Source of the DNA: Trema orientale
Lineage: Eukaryota > Streptophyta > Magnoliopsida > Rosales > Cannabaceae
Direction: 5' to 3'
Assembly: GCA_002914845.1 (NCBI GenBank)
Contig: JXTC01000368.1
Coordinates: forward strand, 137,003 to 201,002
Length of the DNA: 64,000 nucleotides
Shown: positions 12,518-24,280 of the stretch, piece by piece
Layout: each line of letters opens with the position of its first letter
How positions within the stretch are numbered: position 1 is the stretch's first letter
The notes under the pieces: generated by a model
Told to the model about the DNA's origin: nothing
What the model saw: only the letters and a program-made list of their open reading frames with translations
Databases searched by the model: none
Program-made: the position numbers and the translations under genes

Positions 12518-14979
12518 TGTCACGACCGGGAATCCAAGGCCGTGACTTTTAATAATTTTATGTTGAAATAGTGGTAAATAGTAATTTTCTAAAATTCCAG
12601 AAAATCGAGTACTTGAAATTTTAGGTTTTAGTCCTTAAAAGTGAGTAAACTACAAAATCATGAAACTTTTCATTTTTTTTAATTTCTCAAGAAAATCTTC
12701 ATTTAAAAATTTAGAGAAATTATAAATAATTAGTTTGGAAACTTTTACTAAATTATGAAATTTAGTAGAACATTCAACTAAAAACTTAGGCCCAATGTCT
12801 AAATATTTACATAAAATCATTTGTATTTCTAAGTACTCAATTTAATGCCAAAGTCATCCTCATACATCCACTTAGTAAATACACTATTATTAGCTAAATA
12901 AATTTGACAAAGAAAACAAGAGATGAAAAAGAATAGGAACCAACCTTTGAAGACGTGGGAAACGATAAACATATGCCAAACAAGCTTGTCTAGTCACCCA
13001 GATAATTACCTTAAAATAAAACAACATCTGAAAGTGGGAGGAAGTAGGGGGAGTGAGCACGTGAATGCTCAGTAGAGATTCGATTACAAGTTTTTATATT
13101 TATGAAATATACTCATGTTGAAGGTCCTGCATGGTTAGTATCCCATTCAAGTGGAAATCATAGTCCAACGGTTCAAATATTCTAAACCATTGTAAAACAT
13201 CCAACAAAACCAGTATATTTCTATTCAAGCCGACATATAACCATGTATGCAATCATGATGTCCGAAGTGTCCTAATGGATCACCCGTAAGTCCGAGCCAC
13301 CTAATGAGGCGACCGTAAATCCGAGCACCCAATGTGGGGTACCGTAAGTCTAACGGCCGCGTAAGTATGTGAATGCGTGAAAATGCTATATGAAGGACAG
13401 AATAGTGACATACACCATTTCCACAAAATCACAAAATAACCATGCAGTATTCTTTAATCAATCCACTTTCAGTCCTCAAAACTAAGTTCTCAAATCATTT
13501 TGGATTTTTCTAAAAATTTCGGCATTATAACGGCCATTTTTGATCAAAACCCAAAAATCCAATTTCTTGCAGATAACGGTTCGAAACAGTATAAATGACA
13601 CGCCAACCAGTGTGACGTGTCTCCTAGGCAGTTTATGTCTCAAATCATGTCAAAAACATATATAAACATAATTTTTATAAATAATTTCATGAAATTCTAT
13701 ATTTATCAAAAATATGTAAATTTATAAATTAAACTAATTTTAGAATCAAGTAATCGAATCCCTACCTCAATTGAGTGTCCAAATAGCGTTAGGGCTATGG
13801 AGAAATTTTGGCGTCGTTTTCGGATTCCGTCATGTTCACTTGAAAAGTTGACTTTTCAAACGGAGTCTCAGATTGAAAAACAGAGGTCACCACTGAAGTC
13901 AAAACACCCAAAAACGTAGAGTTAGACACCAAGTTTGTCGAAAACGGGTCCCGTTGCGGGAACGGCCCGTGGCACATAAAACGGTACAATTCACGAGCTA
14001 TTTCTCGATTTTTGTGCCACTTCAGAAAAATAGTGATATTTTATATCAAAATTCATTTCCTGACCTCACTAAGTCCAAATTCGAAATCAGGACGCAGTTT
14101 CGAGGTCTCTAGCACTAAATGGGCTCAAAATCCGAAAATAACAAAAATGTCACATTTGAAAATAATTAGAATAATACCATTTTTTTTTCGTTTCGAAAAT
14201 TAACGCTATTCTGGTTACTGTTTTAACACTTCGAAACCAAAAGTTTTCTTGTTTTAATCTCCTCTATCACATGGTATAATTTTCTCGGATAAATTAACTA
14301 AATTTCGAATAATTACGAAAATGCCACAATAATAAAATAATATTAAATTGCTACAGTAACCAACTTCTCACCGGAGCCGAGTTAGACGACGAAAGTGGTC
14401 GGAAATGAAAGTTGGAGTCGAGACGAGTTGAATGGCGCCGAAATTGCGGCGAAAGGTGGCCAGAATCTTCTTCAGCGAGTGATTCTTCTGCGGCGGTTTT
14501 TTGCCGTTTTCCGACCATCAGCAGCTCCGTTGCGGCTGATTCCGGTGACGGCAGCTTCGTCCGGTGACGGCAGCTTCGTCCCGTGACAGCGCACCAACGC
14601 CGAGTGGCGACGAGCTCCAATGATGGTCGGAGGAGGAGCGGCGGCAGTTGGAAGCTTATGGTCTTCGCGGGGACCTCGTGGAAGAAGAAGAGAAAAATGT
14701 GGGATTTAAAGGAAATTTTTAAAACTGTAGCGCCACGTGTCAGCACCAAAATCAATAGGCACTATTTTGGTTATTTGCACTTTGACCTCTTTTTTGAAAA
14801 TCTTTTCAAAAATGCCTTAAATAATTACGTTTTGACCCCAATTTTCAAACTTTTCTTGCACTTTCGCTCAAATGAACCTAGACACTATTTCGTCCAGATT
14901 CATCCAATAATTCAATTTTTTTTTTAAAATGAGTGGTCAAAAGACCAAAGTACCCTTGTTTAAAATAAGAGGTTTTACA
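12518..14979 (-). repeat. Complete LTR of the LARD
   Basis: 2462 bp, starting TGTCACGACCGGG and ending GGTTTTACA. Bases 12518-12664 recur inverted at 15765-15911. Frames at 14351-14755 and 14583-14927 lie inside it and are rejected as genes. Confidence 0.85.
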
Positions 14980-15384
14980 TCTACAACTTGCAGTATTTCG
15001 AGAATAAAGGCGTTGCTTGCCTAAGCAATATTGTGATTTCACCATCTCTTCTCCAGACTGTCTAACAGAGTCAGTGGCAAGACAGGGAGTTGAGGACGAT
15101 CTGGAACCGACTTCAGAATGGTGAACAGTTAGATGGTTGGAGCACTAACAGAGAAGGGTTCTTGCTTTTCAATAGGAAGTTGGCTGTAGCTAATGACCCT
15201 AATCTTCGAGAGACCATTCTAATTGAGGCTCACAAATCAAGGTTTGCAGTACATCCGGGTAGTACTAAGATGTACCGGGATTTGAAGCGGCAATATTGGT
15301 GGAAAGGTATGAAGAAGGATGTGGCTACTTTTGTTGCTAAGTGTTTGACTTGTCAGCAAGTCAAGGCTGAACACCAGAGACCAG
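14980..15384 (+). pseudogene. Tekay integrase zinc-binding domain, inverted fragment
   Basis: The plus-strand reading contains LQYFENKGVACLSN, then a stop, then QDRELRTIW, then an integrase HHCC-type segment with HPGSTKMYRDLKRQYWW and CLTCQQVKAEHQRP running into the N gap. This is the part of Tekay pol that should follow the RNase H end at 15912 on the minus strand, but it lies on the opposite strand. The break in the outer frame (...VAIGDY at 15912; next base 14980) is bridged if the LARD inserted there with a CTAC-containing duplication. Confidence 0.85.
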
Positions 15385-15764
15385 NNNNNNNNNNNNNNNN
15401 NNNNNNNNNNNNNNNNNNNNNNNNNNNNNNNNNNNNNNNNNNNNNNNNNNNNNNNNNNNNNNNNNNNNNNNNNNNNNNNNNNNNNNNNNNNNNNNNNNNN
15501 NNNNNNNNNNNNNNNNNNNNNNNNNNNNNNNNNNNNNNNNNNNNNNNNNNNNNNNNNNNNNNNNNNNNNNNNNNNNNNNNNNNNNNNNNNNNNNNNNNNN
15601 NNNNNNNNNNNNNNNNNNNNNNNNNNNNNNNNNNNNNNNNNNNNNNNNNNNNNNNNNNNNNNNNNNNNNNNNNNNNNNNNNNNNNNNNNNNNNNNNNNNN
15701 NNNNNNNNNNNNNNNNNNNNNNNNNNNNNNNNNNNNNNNNNNNNNNNNNNNNNNNNNNNNNNNN
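15385..15764. other. Assembly gap (380 N)
   Basis: The expected missing sequence is about 695 bases of LARD LTR plus the integrase core (roughly 430 bases), which is more than 380. The gap size is therefore probably only an estimate. Confidence 0.95.
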
Positions 15765-15911
15765 TTCATGATTTTGTAGTTTACTCACTTTTGAGGACTA
15801 AAACCTAAAATTTCAAGTACTCGATTTTCTGGAATTTTAGAAAATTACTATTTACCACTTTTTCAACATAAAAATTACTAAAGTCATAGCCTTGGATTCC
15901 CGGTCGTGACA
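15765..15911 (+). repeat. Inverted terminal fragment of the LARD LTR
   Basis: The reverse complement starts TGTCACGACCGGGAATCC and matches 12518-12664. It directly abuts the outer element's coding sequence at 15912, so it marks the original insertion boundary of the LARD. Confidence 0.85.
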
Positions 15912-17517
15912 GTAGTCGCCAATCGCAACTGAGTTCTTCTAATCTTCAAATACTAGTGCAGCCAGTACACCATGAGGCTTCCTACTCAGTGCATCGGCTA
16001 CAACGTTAGCCTTACCAAGATAATACTGTAGGTCGAAGTCATAGTCTTCTATATACTCACCCATCTTCGTTGTCTCAAATTCAAATCTTTCTGGGCAAAG
16101 AGATACTTCAAACTCTTATGATCGGAGAATATGTCGAACTTCACACCATACAAGTAACATCTCCAAATCTTCAACGCAAAGATCACTACTGCAAGTTCCA
16201 GATTATGGGTGGGATAGTTTCTCTCATGTGGCTTTAACTGACGAGAAGCATAAGCCATAACTCGACCATTCTGCATCAAGACACATCCTAAATCCGTCTT
16301 CGAAGCATCGGTATATACCACATAAGGCTCGTTACTGTCAGGAATAGTAAGAACAGGCGCGGTAGTTAAGCTCTGCTTCAACCAGATAAAAGCTTCTTCA
16401 CTTTCCTGATCCCAAACAAACTTGACGTCCTTCATGGTCAACTTGGTCAAAGGCAAAGCGATTCTCGAGAAATCTTGCACAAAACGATGGTAGTAACCTG
16501 CCAAACTGAGGAAACTACGTACCTCCGTCACATTTCTCGGTCTTTCCCACTCCAGAACAGCTTCTATCTTAGTGGGATCAACTGAAATACCCTCGTGTGA
16601 AATCACATGACCCAAGAATTTCACTTCAGACATCCAAAAGTCACATTTCGATCTCTTGGTATACAACTGATGATCTCTCAAGGTCTTGAGTACTATCCCC
16701 AGATGTTCGGCATGCTCTTCTCGAGTCTTAGAATACACCAGAATATCGTCGATGAACATAACCACAAAACGATCCAAAAATGGCCAAAAAATCCAATTCA
16801 TGAGATCTATAAAGGCTGCAGGTGTATTCGTCAAACCAAATGGCATCACCAGAAACTCAAAGTGACCATATCGGGTTCTGAACGCTGTCTTAGGTATATC
16901 ATCTAAATGATGATAACCAGATCTCAAATCAATCTTGGAGAAGAATCTTGAACCACCGAGTTGATCAAACAACTCATCTATCCTTGGCAAAGGATACTTG
17001 TTCTTCACTGTCAACTGATTCAACTTCCTGTAGTCCACACAAAGTCTCAACAAACCATCAGCTTTCTTCGCAAACAAAATAGGAGCACCCCAAAGAGAAG
17101 TGCTACTGCGAATGAAGCCTTAGAAAGCAGATCATCCAATTGTTCTCTTAATTCTTCCATCTCAGCAGGCGCCATGTGATAGGCTGGAATAGAAACTGGC
17201 TGAGCTCCAGAAACTAGTTCAATACAGAACTCGATCTCCCTATCGGGTGGTAATCCCAGTAAGTCTTTAGGAAACACATCTGAATACTCACATACCACCA
17301 GAATCCATAGGTCTTGATCGTTTGTCCTCACCTCACCATCAATGGCAAACAAGTTCCCATAACACTCGAGTTTCTTCCTTCTACCCAAGCACGCTTTCAG
17401 AACAGGACTAGGCTCCAACGGACTCATTCTAGCTTGATAGACAATGAGATGTCCATCACTAGGAAAAAGAGTCACTCGCTTCGTATGACAGTCCACAACG
17501 GCTCGATATTTCGACAA
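15912..17517 (-). pseudogene. Tekay reverse transcriptase and RNase H
   Basis: From 17517 downward: a linker with GMD/stop/LSKYRAVVDC, then the RT with [44 protein letters not shown] and the catalytic FIDDILVYS (about 16740-16760), then RNase H with [32 protein letters not shown] and finally VADALSRK. Several residues are deleted after SGYHH, there are frameshifts near 17060 and after QRRW (about 16065), and a stop follows VFED. It cannot make functional polymerase. Confidence 0.9.
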
Positions 17518-17859
17518 CTAATCCATACCAAGTATGACATCATACTGTCCCATCGGTAATATAATCAAATCAGCAAGTAACTTTCTATCACCAACCACAA
17601 TCCAACAAGACTTACACATACTAGATACATCGGCTACTCCTCCCATAGGTGTACCCAATGTTAATACATAATCCAAATCAGAAAATTCTAACCCCAACAG
17701 TTGAGCAAACAACAAGGATATGAATGAATGAGATGCACCAGTGCCAAACAAAATATGTGCCCAAGAGTGTGAAATAAGGATCATACCGTCAACAATACCT
17801 CGGTCGGTGCGATCCTGAGTGTCGTCGGCTCCAGTAAGAGCATAGGCTTGGCCAGTCAC
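17518..17859 (-). pseudogene. Tekay aspartic protease with mutated active site
   Basis: Retropepsin region with LFGTGASHSFIS where the family has DTG; the catalytic Asp codon is GGC (Gly) at 17743-17745. The usual LGMDW end is interrupted because the Trp codon is a stop (TAG). Both changes abolish the protease and the gag-pol reading frame. Confidence 0.85.
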
Positions 17860-17889
17860 CTTCCCTTTCCCCTTGTTGCCTCTCCCCTG

Positions 17890-19017
17890 ACCAGGACAGC
17901 TACTGCTAGATCCTGGATCATTATTGCCATAACCATGCCCACTTTGACTCCCTAAGGACTGAGGAGTCTGAAAGTTCTAAGTGCAACCCTGAGGGCAGTA
18001 CTGATGCTGATAAGGCTGAGGGGAAGTAAAAGTCTGCGAAGCACCCTTTGATTGTTGCTACCTTGCCTGAGTGTTCTGATAAGGGACAGAACCTGACTAG
18101 ATCCTCTGCAGTCCTCCTTGAGAAAGAGGAGATTTCTATAGATGAGTAGGACACTCCCTCTTCCGGTGATCCGGCTGGCCACAAACAAAACATCCTCCAT
18201 AAGGACTACCTCTGTCACCCCCTGAAGAACCACTGTTGTTTGAGCTCCCACTATTCAGAGTACCATGGGCTGACCACTGCCCCTGGTTCTTTCTGGTGGC
18301 TTTTCTATCATTACCTTTCCGCTAGTTCCTCCTGGAATCAAATCCTTCTTCGATGGCTTCTGCCCACTGGGTAGCCACTGCAATCTCAAGGAGAGAATGG
18401 AAAGTCTGAGTGCCAATCCTATTGAAAATATTCTAATTCAGATGACTCTTGAACTTGGCAACTCGTGACTTCTCACTCGTACCTGGGTCAAGGGCAACAC
18501 TTGCCAACTCAGTGAACTCAATCAGGTACTCATTCACCGTTCTGTTACCTTGGACCAAAGTCTCAAACCGATTCATAATCTCATCCTATTGATCCTCATT
18601 GGCATACTGAGCCCTGAAAATCCGCTCAAAGCCTTCCCAAGTTAGACGCACAACATTCTGCATTCACTCCACAGTCTCTCACCAGCGGATGGCACTCCCC
18701 ATCAGACGGGTAACAGCAAAGATTGCCCAAAACTCCACCGGAGTACCAAGGGACCGAAAATGTCTCTCCATCTCACGCAACCAAGCAATTGCCGTGAGAG
18801 AATCTGGTCTACCGCTAAACTGTCTTGGCTGGAGGCACATAAACCACTGAAGGTAATCTGACTGATCTAGCTGACGTGCCCTCGGAGCTAGAGGCTGATA
18901 GTCTGGATTGTTCATCTAGGTGAATGCCTGCTACATTGCATCGATCAGATGGGAGAAATTCGGACGTTGAAGAGGTTCGGCATTCGGCTGATGCCTCAGA
19001 ACTCTTCTAGGAGGCAT
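17890..19017 (-). pseudogene. Tekay gag with CCHC zinc knuckle
   Basis: Starts MPPRRVLRHQP at 19017, includes a gag core with YLQWFMCLQPRQFSGRPD, WLREMERHFRSL, RFETLVQGNRTVNEYL and a CCHC knuckle CFVCGQPDHRKREC (18151-18192). Several in-frame stops and frameshifts (for example near 18915 and 18580) show it is dead. Confidence 0.85.
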
Positions 19018-19131
19018 CCTTAAAAGTCTGAAATAATATGCCAAACTGTTAATTGGATAATAATGCATGCTTGTTATAAAAATAACTTCAATCTAGTTTA
19101 ATAATGATACGTCCGAGCTGTTAAACACAAA

Positions 19132-19143
19132 GCTCTGATATCA
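19132..19143 (-). promoter_or_regulatory. Tekay primer binding site
   Basis: TGATATCAGAGC on the minus strand next to the 5' LTR. It differs from the initiator tRNA-Met complement TGGTATCAGAGC by one base, and is the counterpart of the LARD primer site at 12502-12513. Confidence 0.75.
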
Positions 19144-19150
19144 CAATTTC

Positions 19151-21193
19151 TGTCACGACCCAAAACTCGGGCCAGTGGCAGAAGGGAAATTTCACGAAGA
19201 TGGGAAATTCATTGATTTATTTGAAAAATGTCTAAAAAGTTTTAGTTTTGTAAACAGTCCATTATAATAAAATATTTGGAATTTCACCCCGTGAACCTTT
19301 CCCACAGTTCGTATACACCATTAAACATAGACCGAATAATAATTGAAAAATATGAAATCAAATAAAATTCCAACCATCATCATTATCCATAACAAAAGTT
19401 AAATCCCAGAACGGTATACATAAGTTCACAGACAAATTAGAAAGTAGTAATCTTGGTTCAATGCTAATACAAAACTCCAAACAGTCCAAACACCATAACA
19501 GTAGACTTTTAGCATTACCTTGAAATGAACTACAATCAAGATGGCATCTTACTCCTCTTGATCACCAAGATCGCACTGGACACCACCTGAGAAAGGGAGG
19601 AAGGGGGTGAGCATACAATGCCCAGTAGGAAAATAATTACCTCGAAGAAAAATGGTTCAGTGATGGAAAACTCTTGCATGGTTAGTTCAAATCCAAAATA
19701 TACTCACACATATATATAATCCAAATCGGAGATCTATATATATAAAACAGTGTAATTAAAACCATCAATCTATATGCACATGACACAAATCAACCCATAC
19801 CCATGAGCTCACATCCTCTCATCTGTGGAAAACCAGGATGATGACACTAAGTGTGCCTAACAGCCTGCCTGACACCTAAGCCCATACCCGGAGGAGACAC
19901 CCGTGTGTCGCCTACCAAACCTGGAGGGGCAATCGAATTGTCTACGCCTACCAAATGGAGAGGTAATCAGAAGAACAAACCCTGCGCGAGTTTATGGACT
20001 CTGCACCGATGGTGGGGCACGTAGCGCTACACTATAAAACCACAATGCTAACACAGTGCTCATGTGTGATCCTATGACACGTGCAATACAGAACTGAAGT
20101 GTAAAAACTACTGTACTCTGGTTTTTTAGTAAAATATGCATAATAGAGTTTTATAGAAAAACGGGCAACATAATGGCCCTATTTTGATATACTCAAAATA
20201 ACCTGCACACAGCAAATTCCCAGAGCAGTACAGTATATATCATACAACCAGATTCCATCATATATAATTCAAATAATTAAAAACGCACTTGTTCTCATAT
20301 ATTGCAGAAAATAAGTTTTAACTCAAAAACGGTATAAAACGAAGGTAATTGAACCTCTACCTCACCAGAATAGCGATACCACGCTATTGAGTTCTCATAG
20401 TATCGTTGACGATTGCCCGGAGGGTCGGGAACCAATTCCGAGCCCTCGAACGTCCTCTTGCGAAAAGTCAACTTCTCACCGGAGCTTCAATTCTGCAAAC
20501 GGACATCTTCACTGAATTCCTAGCACCCAAAATAGCTAGGTTAGATATATAACTTGTCCAATTCAAGTCCGGGTCCACACCGGAATAGTGGCACATAAAA
20601 CGAGACAAAATCTCGACCGTTTAATATTGATTTTCGTGCCAATCACTAAACAACACAATATATATATATATATCAAACTTCTCTATTTTCTGAGTACATT
20701 CCAAAAATGAGGTCAAAAACATAATCCAACGGCCGGATTAAAAAGATCAAGCTTAAACTCAAAATACTCAAAAAGGGCAACTTTTGATCCGGACAGTATG
20801 GGGTTGAGATATATATACCTTGACGGTCCTTGTGACGATACAAATCCAATGGGACCAGTTTAGAGTCAAATGGTGGCCGGAATCTTTGCTGGCGGCCAAA
20901 AAACCGAAATGGCTCTATTCTCTCCTCCGGCGACGGCAGCTGCTCCGGCGGCTCTGCAACTGGCCGGCATCGACTCGCAGTGGCCTGGGGACGACTCGCC
21001 GGTAATCCCGCAGCTGGACGACGGCGCGACGTGGTGGTGGCTTCCTTTGGCGAGCTCCGGCCGAGCGAACACAGAGAGAGAGAGAGATCGGATTGGGAGA
21101 GAGAGAAATATACATATATAATTTAAATTTTTTTATTTTATTTTTATATAAGGTTAAAAGACCATTTTGCCCCTAAAAAATAGGATTTTTACA
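19151..21193 (-). repeat. Tekay 5' LTR (right copy)
   Basis: TGTCACGACC...TTTTTACA, 2043 bp, colinear with 3922-5944 but with many point differences and small indels. The divergence suggests an old insertion. Frames near 20820-21121 lie in its GC-rich end and are not genes. Confidence 0.9.
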
Positions 21194-21521
21194 AATTTAT
21201 TATTACAATCAATACGAATTTAATTCGTATTTATCCCCCAAAGATCCGGTAATATCTTTATTTAAATAACCTTATCTCTAATTTCCTGAATCTAATCTTG
21301 AATATCTTGAAATTTAATATTTTGAATGAGAAAATCTCGGAGTAGAGATCTGCTCGTTTATTAGTCATGTGTAGCCTCCTCGTTCTTGATCAACTCGCTC
21401 TGTTCCTCCAAACGAGCTGATTTGTCTTCGGACAGCTTGTGTGTCTTAATGACCTCGCATAGAGCGAGCTTCAAATGAGCTCGCTACTTTTTGAGCATTT
21501 GCAAAATTGACAAATAATAAA
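21194..21521. mobile_element. Solo LTR, right half
   Basis: Continues the LTR broken at 3921; begins with the AATTT duplication. It carries blocks such as GAGATCTGCTCGTTTATTAG and a run of CTCGCT/GAGCTC words also seen in the Tat LTRs. It matches the reverse complement of 54749-55076. The exact end is uncertain. Confidence 0.6.
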
Positions 21522-22621
21522 TATATTAAGTCTTTTTTTGGTAAAGTATATGAAAATTACGACTAATAAATATAACACATGTAAGATATATAATTTTTTT
21601 CCTTCTTATATTAGAAGTTTTATACACATTTGAAAAAAATAATCATATTATACCCAATAAATAAGTTTACGAATATTTACGTACCCCTACAATTAATCTT
21701 ATTCCAATTTTTTAAGGTATTCCGATTTTTAAGGTACATTTCATAAAATGTTCAGAGTTATACACGACCGCATCATTATCGTTTAATTCGTGTTTTTTTT
21801 TATTTTTTTATTTGGCTCATTATGAGCCACATCGTTGTGTATTTATTTATTTTTTGAATCATAGTAGTAGGGCACTTGCGGTGGCATCATCATGACATTT
21901 AATCATTTTTTATTATCAATTTTCTTTTGTGCATTTTCACTAGCCAACAAGGGGTTATTTAATGTGACGAAACGTAATTTTACGGAAATTCGAAACCAAC
22001 ATTGGCTCTATTTTATAGTCTGGACAAAATTAAGACAGCGCATATTAGACAGAGGTTATTGATCCCAAAATAAGTTCCAAAAACTTGTAGGGTTATTGCA
22101 TTACTCCATGAGCAATTTATTCACTACTCAATTTAACTTTTCAACAACCAATTGGCAATATTACTAGACAAAAATTTATAAAGGTCATCTCTAATCGTAT
22201 TTTACAAGGAGTAACGACATGAAGATATCCTCATCTTTTGCTTTTTTTTTTTTTTATAAAAAGTAATATAAATTTGGAATTTTGCAAAATGATACTCTAA
22301 TTTTTGTGTCATTATCCTTATTTTATTATTTTAATTTTAAAAAAATTATTAATTTGTTTAATCTGTAATCCAAATTTACTATTGATCGTAAATATGACTA
22401 TAAACTCAAATCCTCCTTCGGGGAGTAAGAAATCTGAAAATTTGAAACTATTCATGCAATTGGAAAAGAAAAAAGAAGAAGAATAAAAGTTGACATGATC
22501 TATTAATAGCTCAAGAGCAGTTACAAAGAGAATTACATATTAAAAAGTGAAAGAATAAAAGAAATTGATGTTGTATAAATTTTGTACGTACACAAAGCAG
22601 CAACCGTCCGTATTGACCCGG
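21522..22621. other. TYDC-1 3' flank, no gene
   Basis: AT-rich sequence matching the reverse complement of 53025-54748 except for a right-arm insertion at 54146-54726. The first 150 or so bases after the stop codon (22621 down to about 22475) are identical to those after TYDC-3, beyond which indels begin. The frame at 22304-22486 has no support. Confidence 0.8.
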
Positions 22622-24280
22622 TCAACAATGAGACTGAGACGTATACCCACTGAGTATGGTGTCTGCATGCTCCTTGACCACGTTCCAAGCCTGAACGACA
22701 TGGGACTCCTCCGTCAAACTAGCACCAACCGCGAAACGCAGCAAGAATATGCCGTCGACGACAGAATGGGTCAAGTAGGCCCGACCCGACCCGTTAATGG
22801 AGTCCATGAGCTTCTGGTTGAGCTCATTTACGGATACCATTTTTAGGGGAGGAGGAGGAGGAGTAGAAATCGTCCTTGTGGTGGTACCAATATTGTTATC
22901 ATTACTAATGTTAATAATCTCGGACAATACGGCATGATGAGGACCTTTATTAGCATTACGAGTTGCTAATAATGCCGATGGCGAAATTCTGAAACAGACA
23001 GTCGCGAAATTCCTGGGAACGACAACCTCAAACCTGTGGTCGGCGAGAACAAAAGCTTGGAACTGCTTGGCCATCTTGACATGGCTTCGGAGAAACCCAC
23101 GTAGTCTCTCGACTCCGTAGCTACGAAGTACGAGCCAGAGCTTGAGGGAACGGAATCGTCTGCTGAGAGCGAGCTGCCAGTCTTTATAGTCAACCACTTG
23201 CTTTGACTCACTGGCCTTGTTCTTCAGATACTCAGGGTCCGTTGACAACGATTTAGTCAACGCTGCCGGGTCTTTGACCCAAAGGCAGCAGCAGTCCAAG
23301 GTGGTGAAGAACCATTTATGGGCGTTGAAGCTAAACGAGGACGCGCCTTCCATTCCGTCGATGAAATGCCGGAACTCTGGGCAAATACAGATGCTACCCG
23401 CGTATGCCGCGTCCACGTGGACCCACATCCCGTAATCTTTTGCCACGTCGCACAGCGGTCCGAGCGGGTCCACTGCGGTCGTCGATGTTGTGCCGACGGT
23501 TGCCAACAGGTAAATCGGGACGAATCCGGCATCCACGTCAGCCATTATCGTCTTTCGTAAAGCCTCAGGGGACATCGAGAACGACGATGACAACGTTGTC
23601 GGTATCACCCGGAAATTGTTGGGATGGATCCCGGCAATCTGAGCGGCTTTCTTGAAAGCGCAGTGGGTTTGGTCGGAACAGTAAACGACCAGTTTCCCGA
23701 TTTTGTCGTTTCCAATTTTTTTGAGGGTTCGGTCTCTGGCGGCCACGAGGGTACACAAGATGGCCTCGCAGGTGGTTCCTTGTAGGACGCCGCCGCCGTT
23801 TCCGGAGAAGAGAAACGACTTTGGGAGCCTTAGCATCTGGCCCAGCCAGTCCATCACTATGCTCTCCAGCTCCGTGGCGGCGGGAGACGACATCCAGTTG
23901 AATCCAACCACATTAAAGCCGGTGGCCAGCATTTCGCCGAGGAAGCCCGCAATGCTGCCGCTTGAAGGGAAGTAAGCGAAGTAGTTGGGGCTCTGCCAGT
24001 GCGTTATGCCCGGAACGATGTGCTCCTGGACGTCGCTTAGGATTGTCTCAATGGATTCCGGATAGTAAGGCGCCGATGTCGGCAGCCGTTTCTTCAGGTA
24101 ACCCGGTTCCACTTGGCTCAGAACCGGGTGCTTCTCGATGTTTTTGTAGTAATCCGCGATGAAATCGATTACCATGTGCCCTTGCCGCCGGAACTCCTCG
24201 GGGTCTAACGGGTTTGTATTGCTTGCCATGTTCGAAAGACTGTCGTTTACTGGATACTCCAACTCTCCGAGGCTACCCAT
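22622..24280 (-). CDS. Aromatic L-amino acid decarboxylase, tyrosine/DOPA type (TYDC-1)
   Basis: An intact 552-residue, PLP-dependent group II decarboxylase. By family knowledge it removes the carboxyl group of tyrosine or DOPA to give tyramine or dopamine in the cytosol, feeding amides, phenylethanoids or alkaloids. Visible features are the N-terminal [13 protein letters not shown] block, [14 protein letters not shown] (94-107), His206 in SDQTHC, Asp290 in VHVDAAY, and the PLP lysine Lys322 in NAHKWFF. Tyr351 in the mobile loop (DPEYLKNK) is the residue of true decarboxylases, where acetaldehyde synthases have Phe. Ser373 (ALSRRF) fits tyrosine/DOPA rather than tryptophan. Residues about 436-480 form an unusual polar linker with five prolines. 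It is intronless, like poppy TYDC genes. ATG at 24280 is the natural family start. Exact substrate is not shown by sequence. Confidence 0.93.
   Translation of the reverse strand: MGSLGELEYPVNDSLSNMASNTNPLDPEEFRRQGHMVIDFIADYYKNIEKHPVLSQVEPGYLKKRLPTSAPYYPESIETILSDVQEHIVPGITHWQSPNYFAYFPSSGSIAGFLGEMLATGFNVVGFNWMSSPAATELESIVMDWLGQMLRLPKSFLFSGNGGGVLQGTTCEAILCTLVAARDRTLKKIGNDKIGKLVVYCSDQTHCAFKKAAQIAGIHPNNFRVIPTTLSSSFSMSPEALRKTIMADVDAGFVPIYLLATVGTTSTTAVDPLGPLCDVAKDYGMWVHVDAAYAGSICICPEFRHFIDGMEGASSFSFNAHKWFFTTLDCCCLWVKDPAALTKSLSTDPEYLKNKASESKQVVDYKDWQLALSRRFRSLKLWLVLRSYGVERLRGFLRSHVKMAKQFQAFVLADHRFEVVVPRNFATVCFRISPSALLATRNANKGPHHAVLSEIINISNDNNIGTTTRTISTPPPPPLKMVSVNELNQKLMDSINGSGRAYLTHSVVDGIFLLRFAVGASLTEESHVVQAWNVVKEHADTILSGYTSQSHC

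Larger units (their letters stand above)
6695..14979 (-). mobile_element. Large non-autonomous LTR element (LARD) nested in Tekay
   Basis: Consists of a truncated LTR (6696-8298), a 4.2-kb internal region without gag or pol (8299-12517), and a complete LTR (12518-14979, 2462 bp). LTR ends are TGTCACGACC...TTTTACA, like the host Tekay element. The primer site TGGTATCAGAGC (minus strand, 12502-12513) matches initiator tRNA-Met, and the polypurine tract complement is at 8299-8312. It lacks every retrotransposon enzyme, so it would need proteins from a relative. The left LTR misses the first 842 bases; 147 of them lie inverted at 15765-15911. Confidence 0.8.
3922..21193 (-). mobile_element. Ty3/gypsy Tekay-type LTR retrotransposon with nested LARD
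   Basis: Flanked by the 5-bp duplication AATTT (3917-3921 and 21194-21198), confirmed by the empty site at 55072-55076. LTRs are 3922-5944 and 19151-21193 (about 2.0 kb each; TGTCACGACC...TTTTACA on the plus strand). Coding sense is minus, so the 5' LTR is on the right. A degenerate tRNA-Met primer site (GCTCTGATATCA, 19132-19143) borders it, and a pyrimidine run complementary to the polypurine tract lies at 5945-5957. Order on the minus strand is gag, protease, RT, RNase H, integrase, chromodomain-like tail, as in Tekay/Del chromoviruses. Frameshifts, stops and the nested insertion make it inactive. Confidence 0.9.

Noticed and set aside
14351-14755. 134-codon frame in the LARD LTR (also 7688-7938)
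   Set aside because: The two LTR copies do not keep the same frame and no domain is visible.
22966-24162. Several 60-90 codon frames opposite or out of frame with TYDC-1, with twins at 51484-52680
   Set aside because: Shadows of the GC-rich decarboxylase coding sequence; their conservation follows from the identity of the two genes.
22622-24280. Possible phenylacetaldehyde or 4-hydroxyphenylacetaldehyde synthase
   Set aside because: The loop residue is Tyr351, not the Phe typical of plant acetaldehyde synthases, so decarboxylase is preferred; only an assay would settle it.
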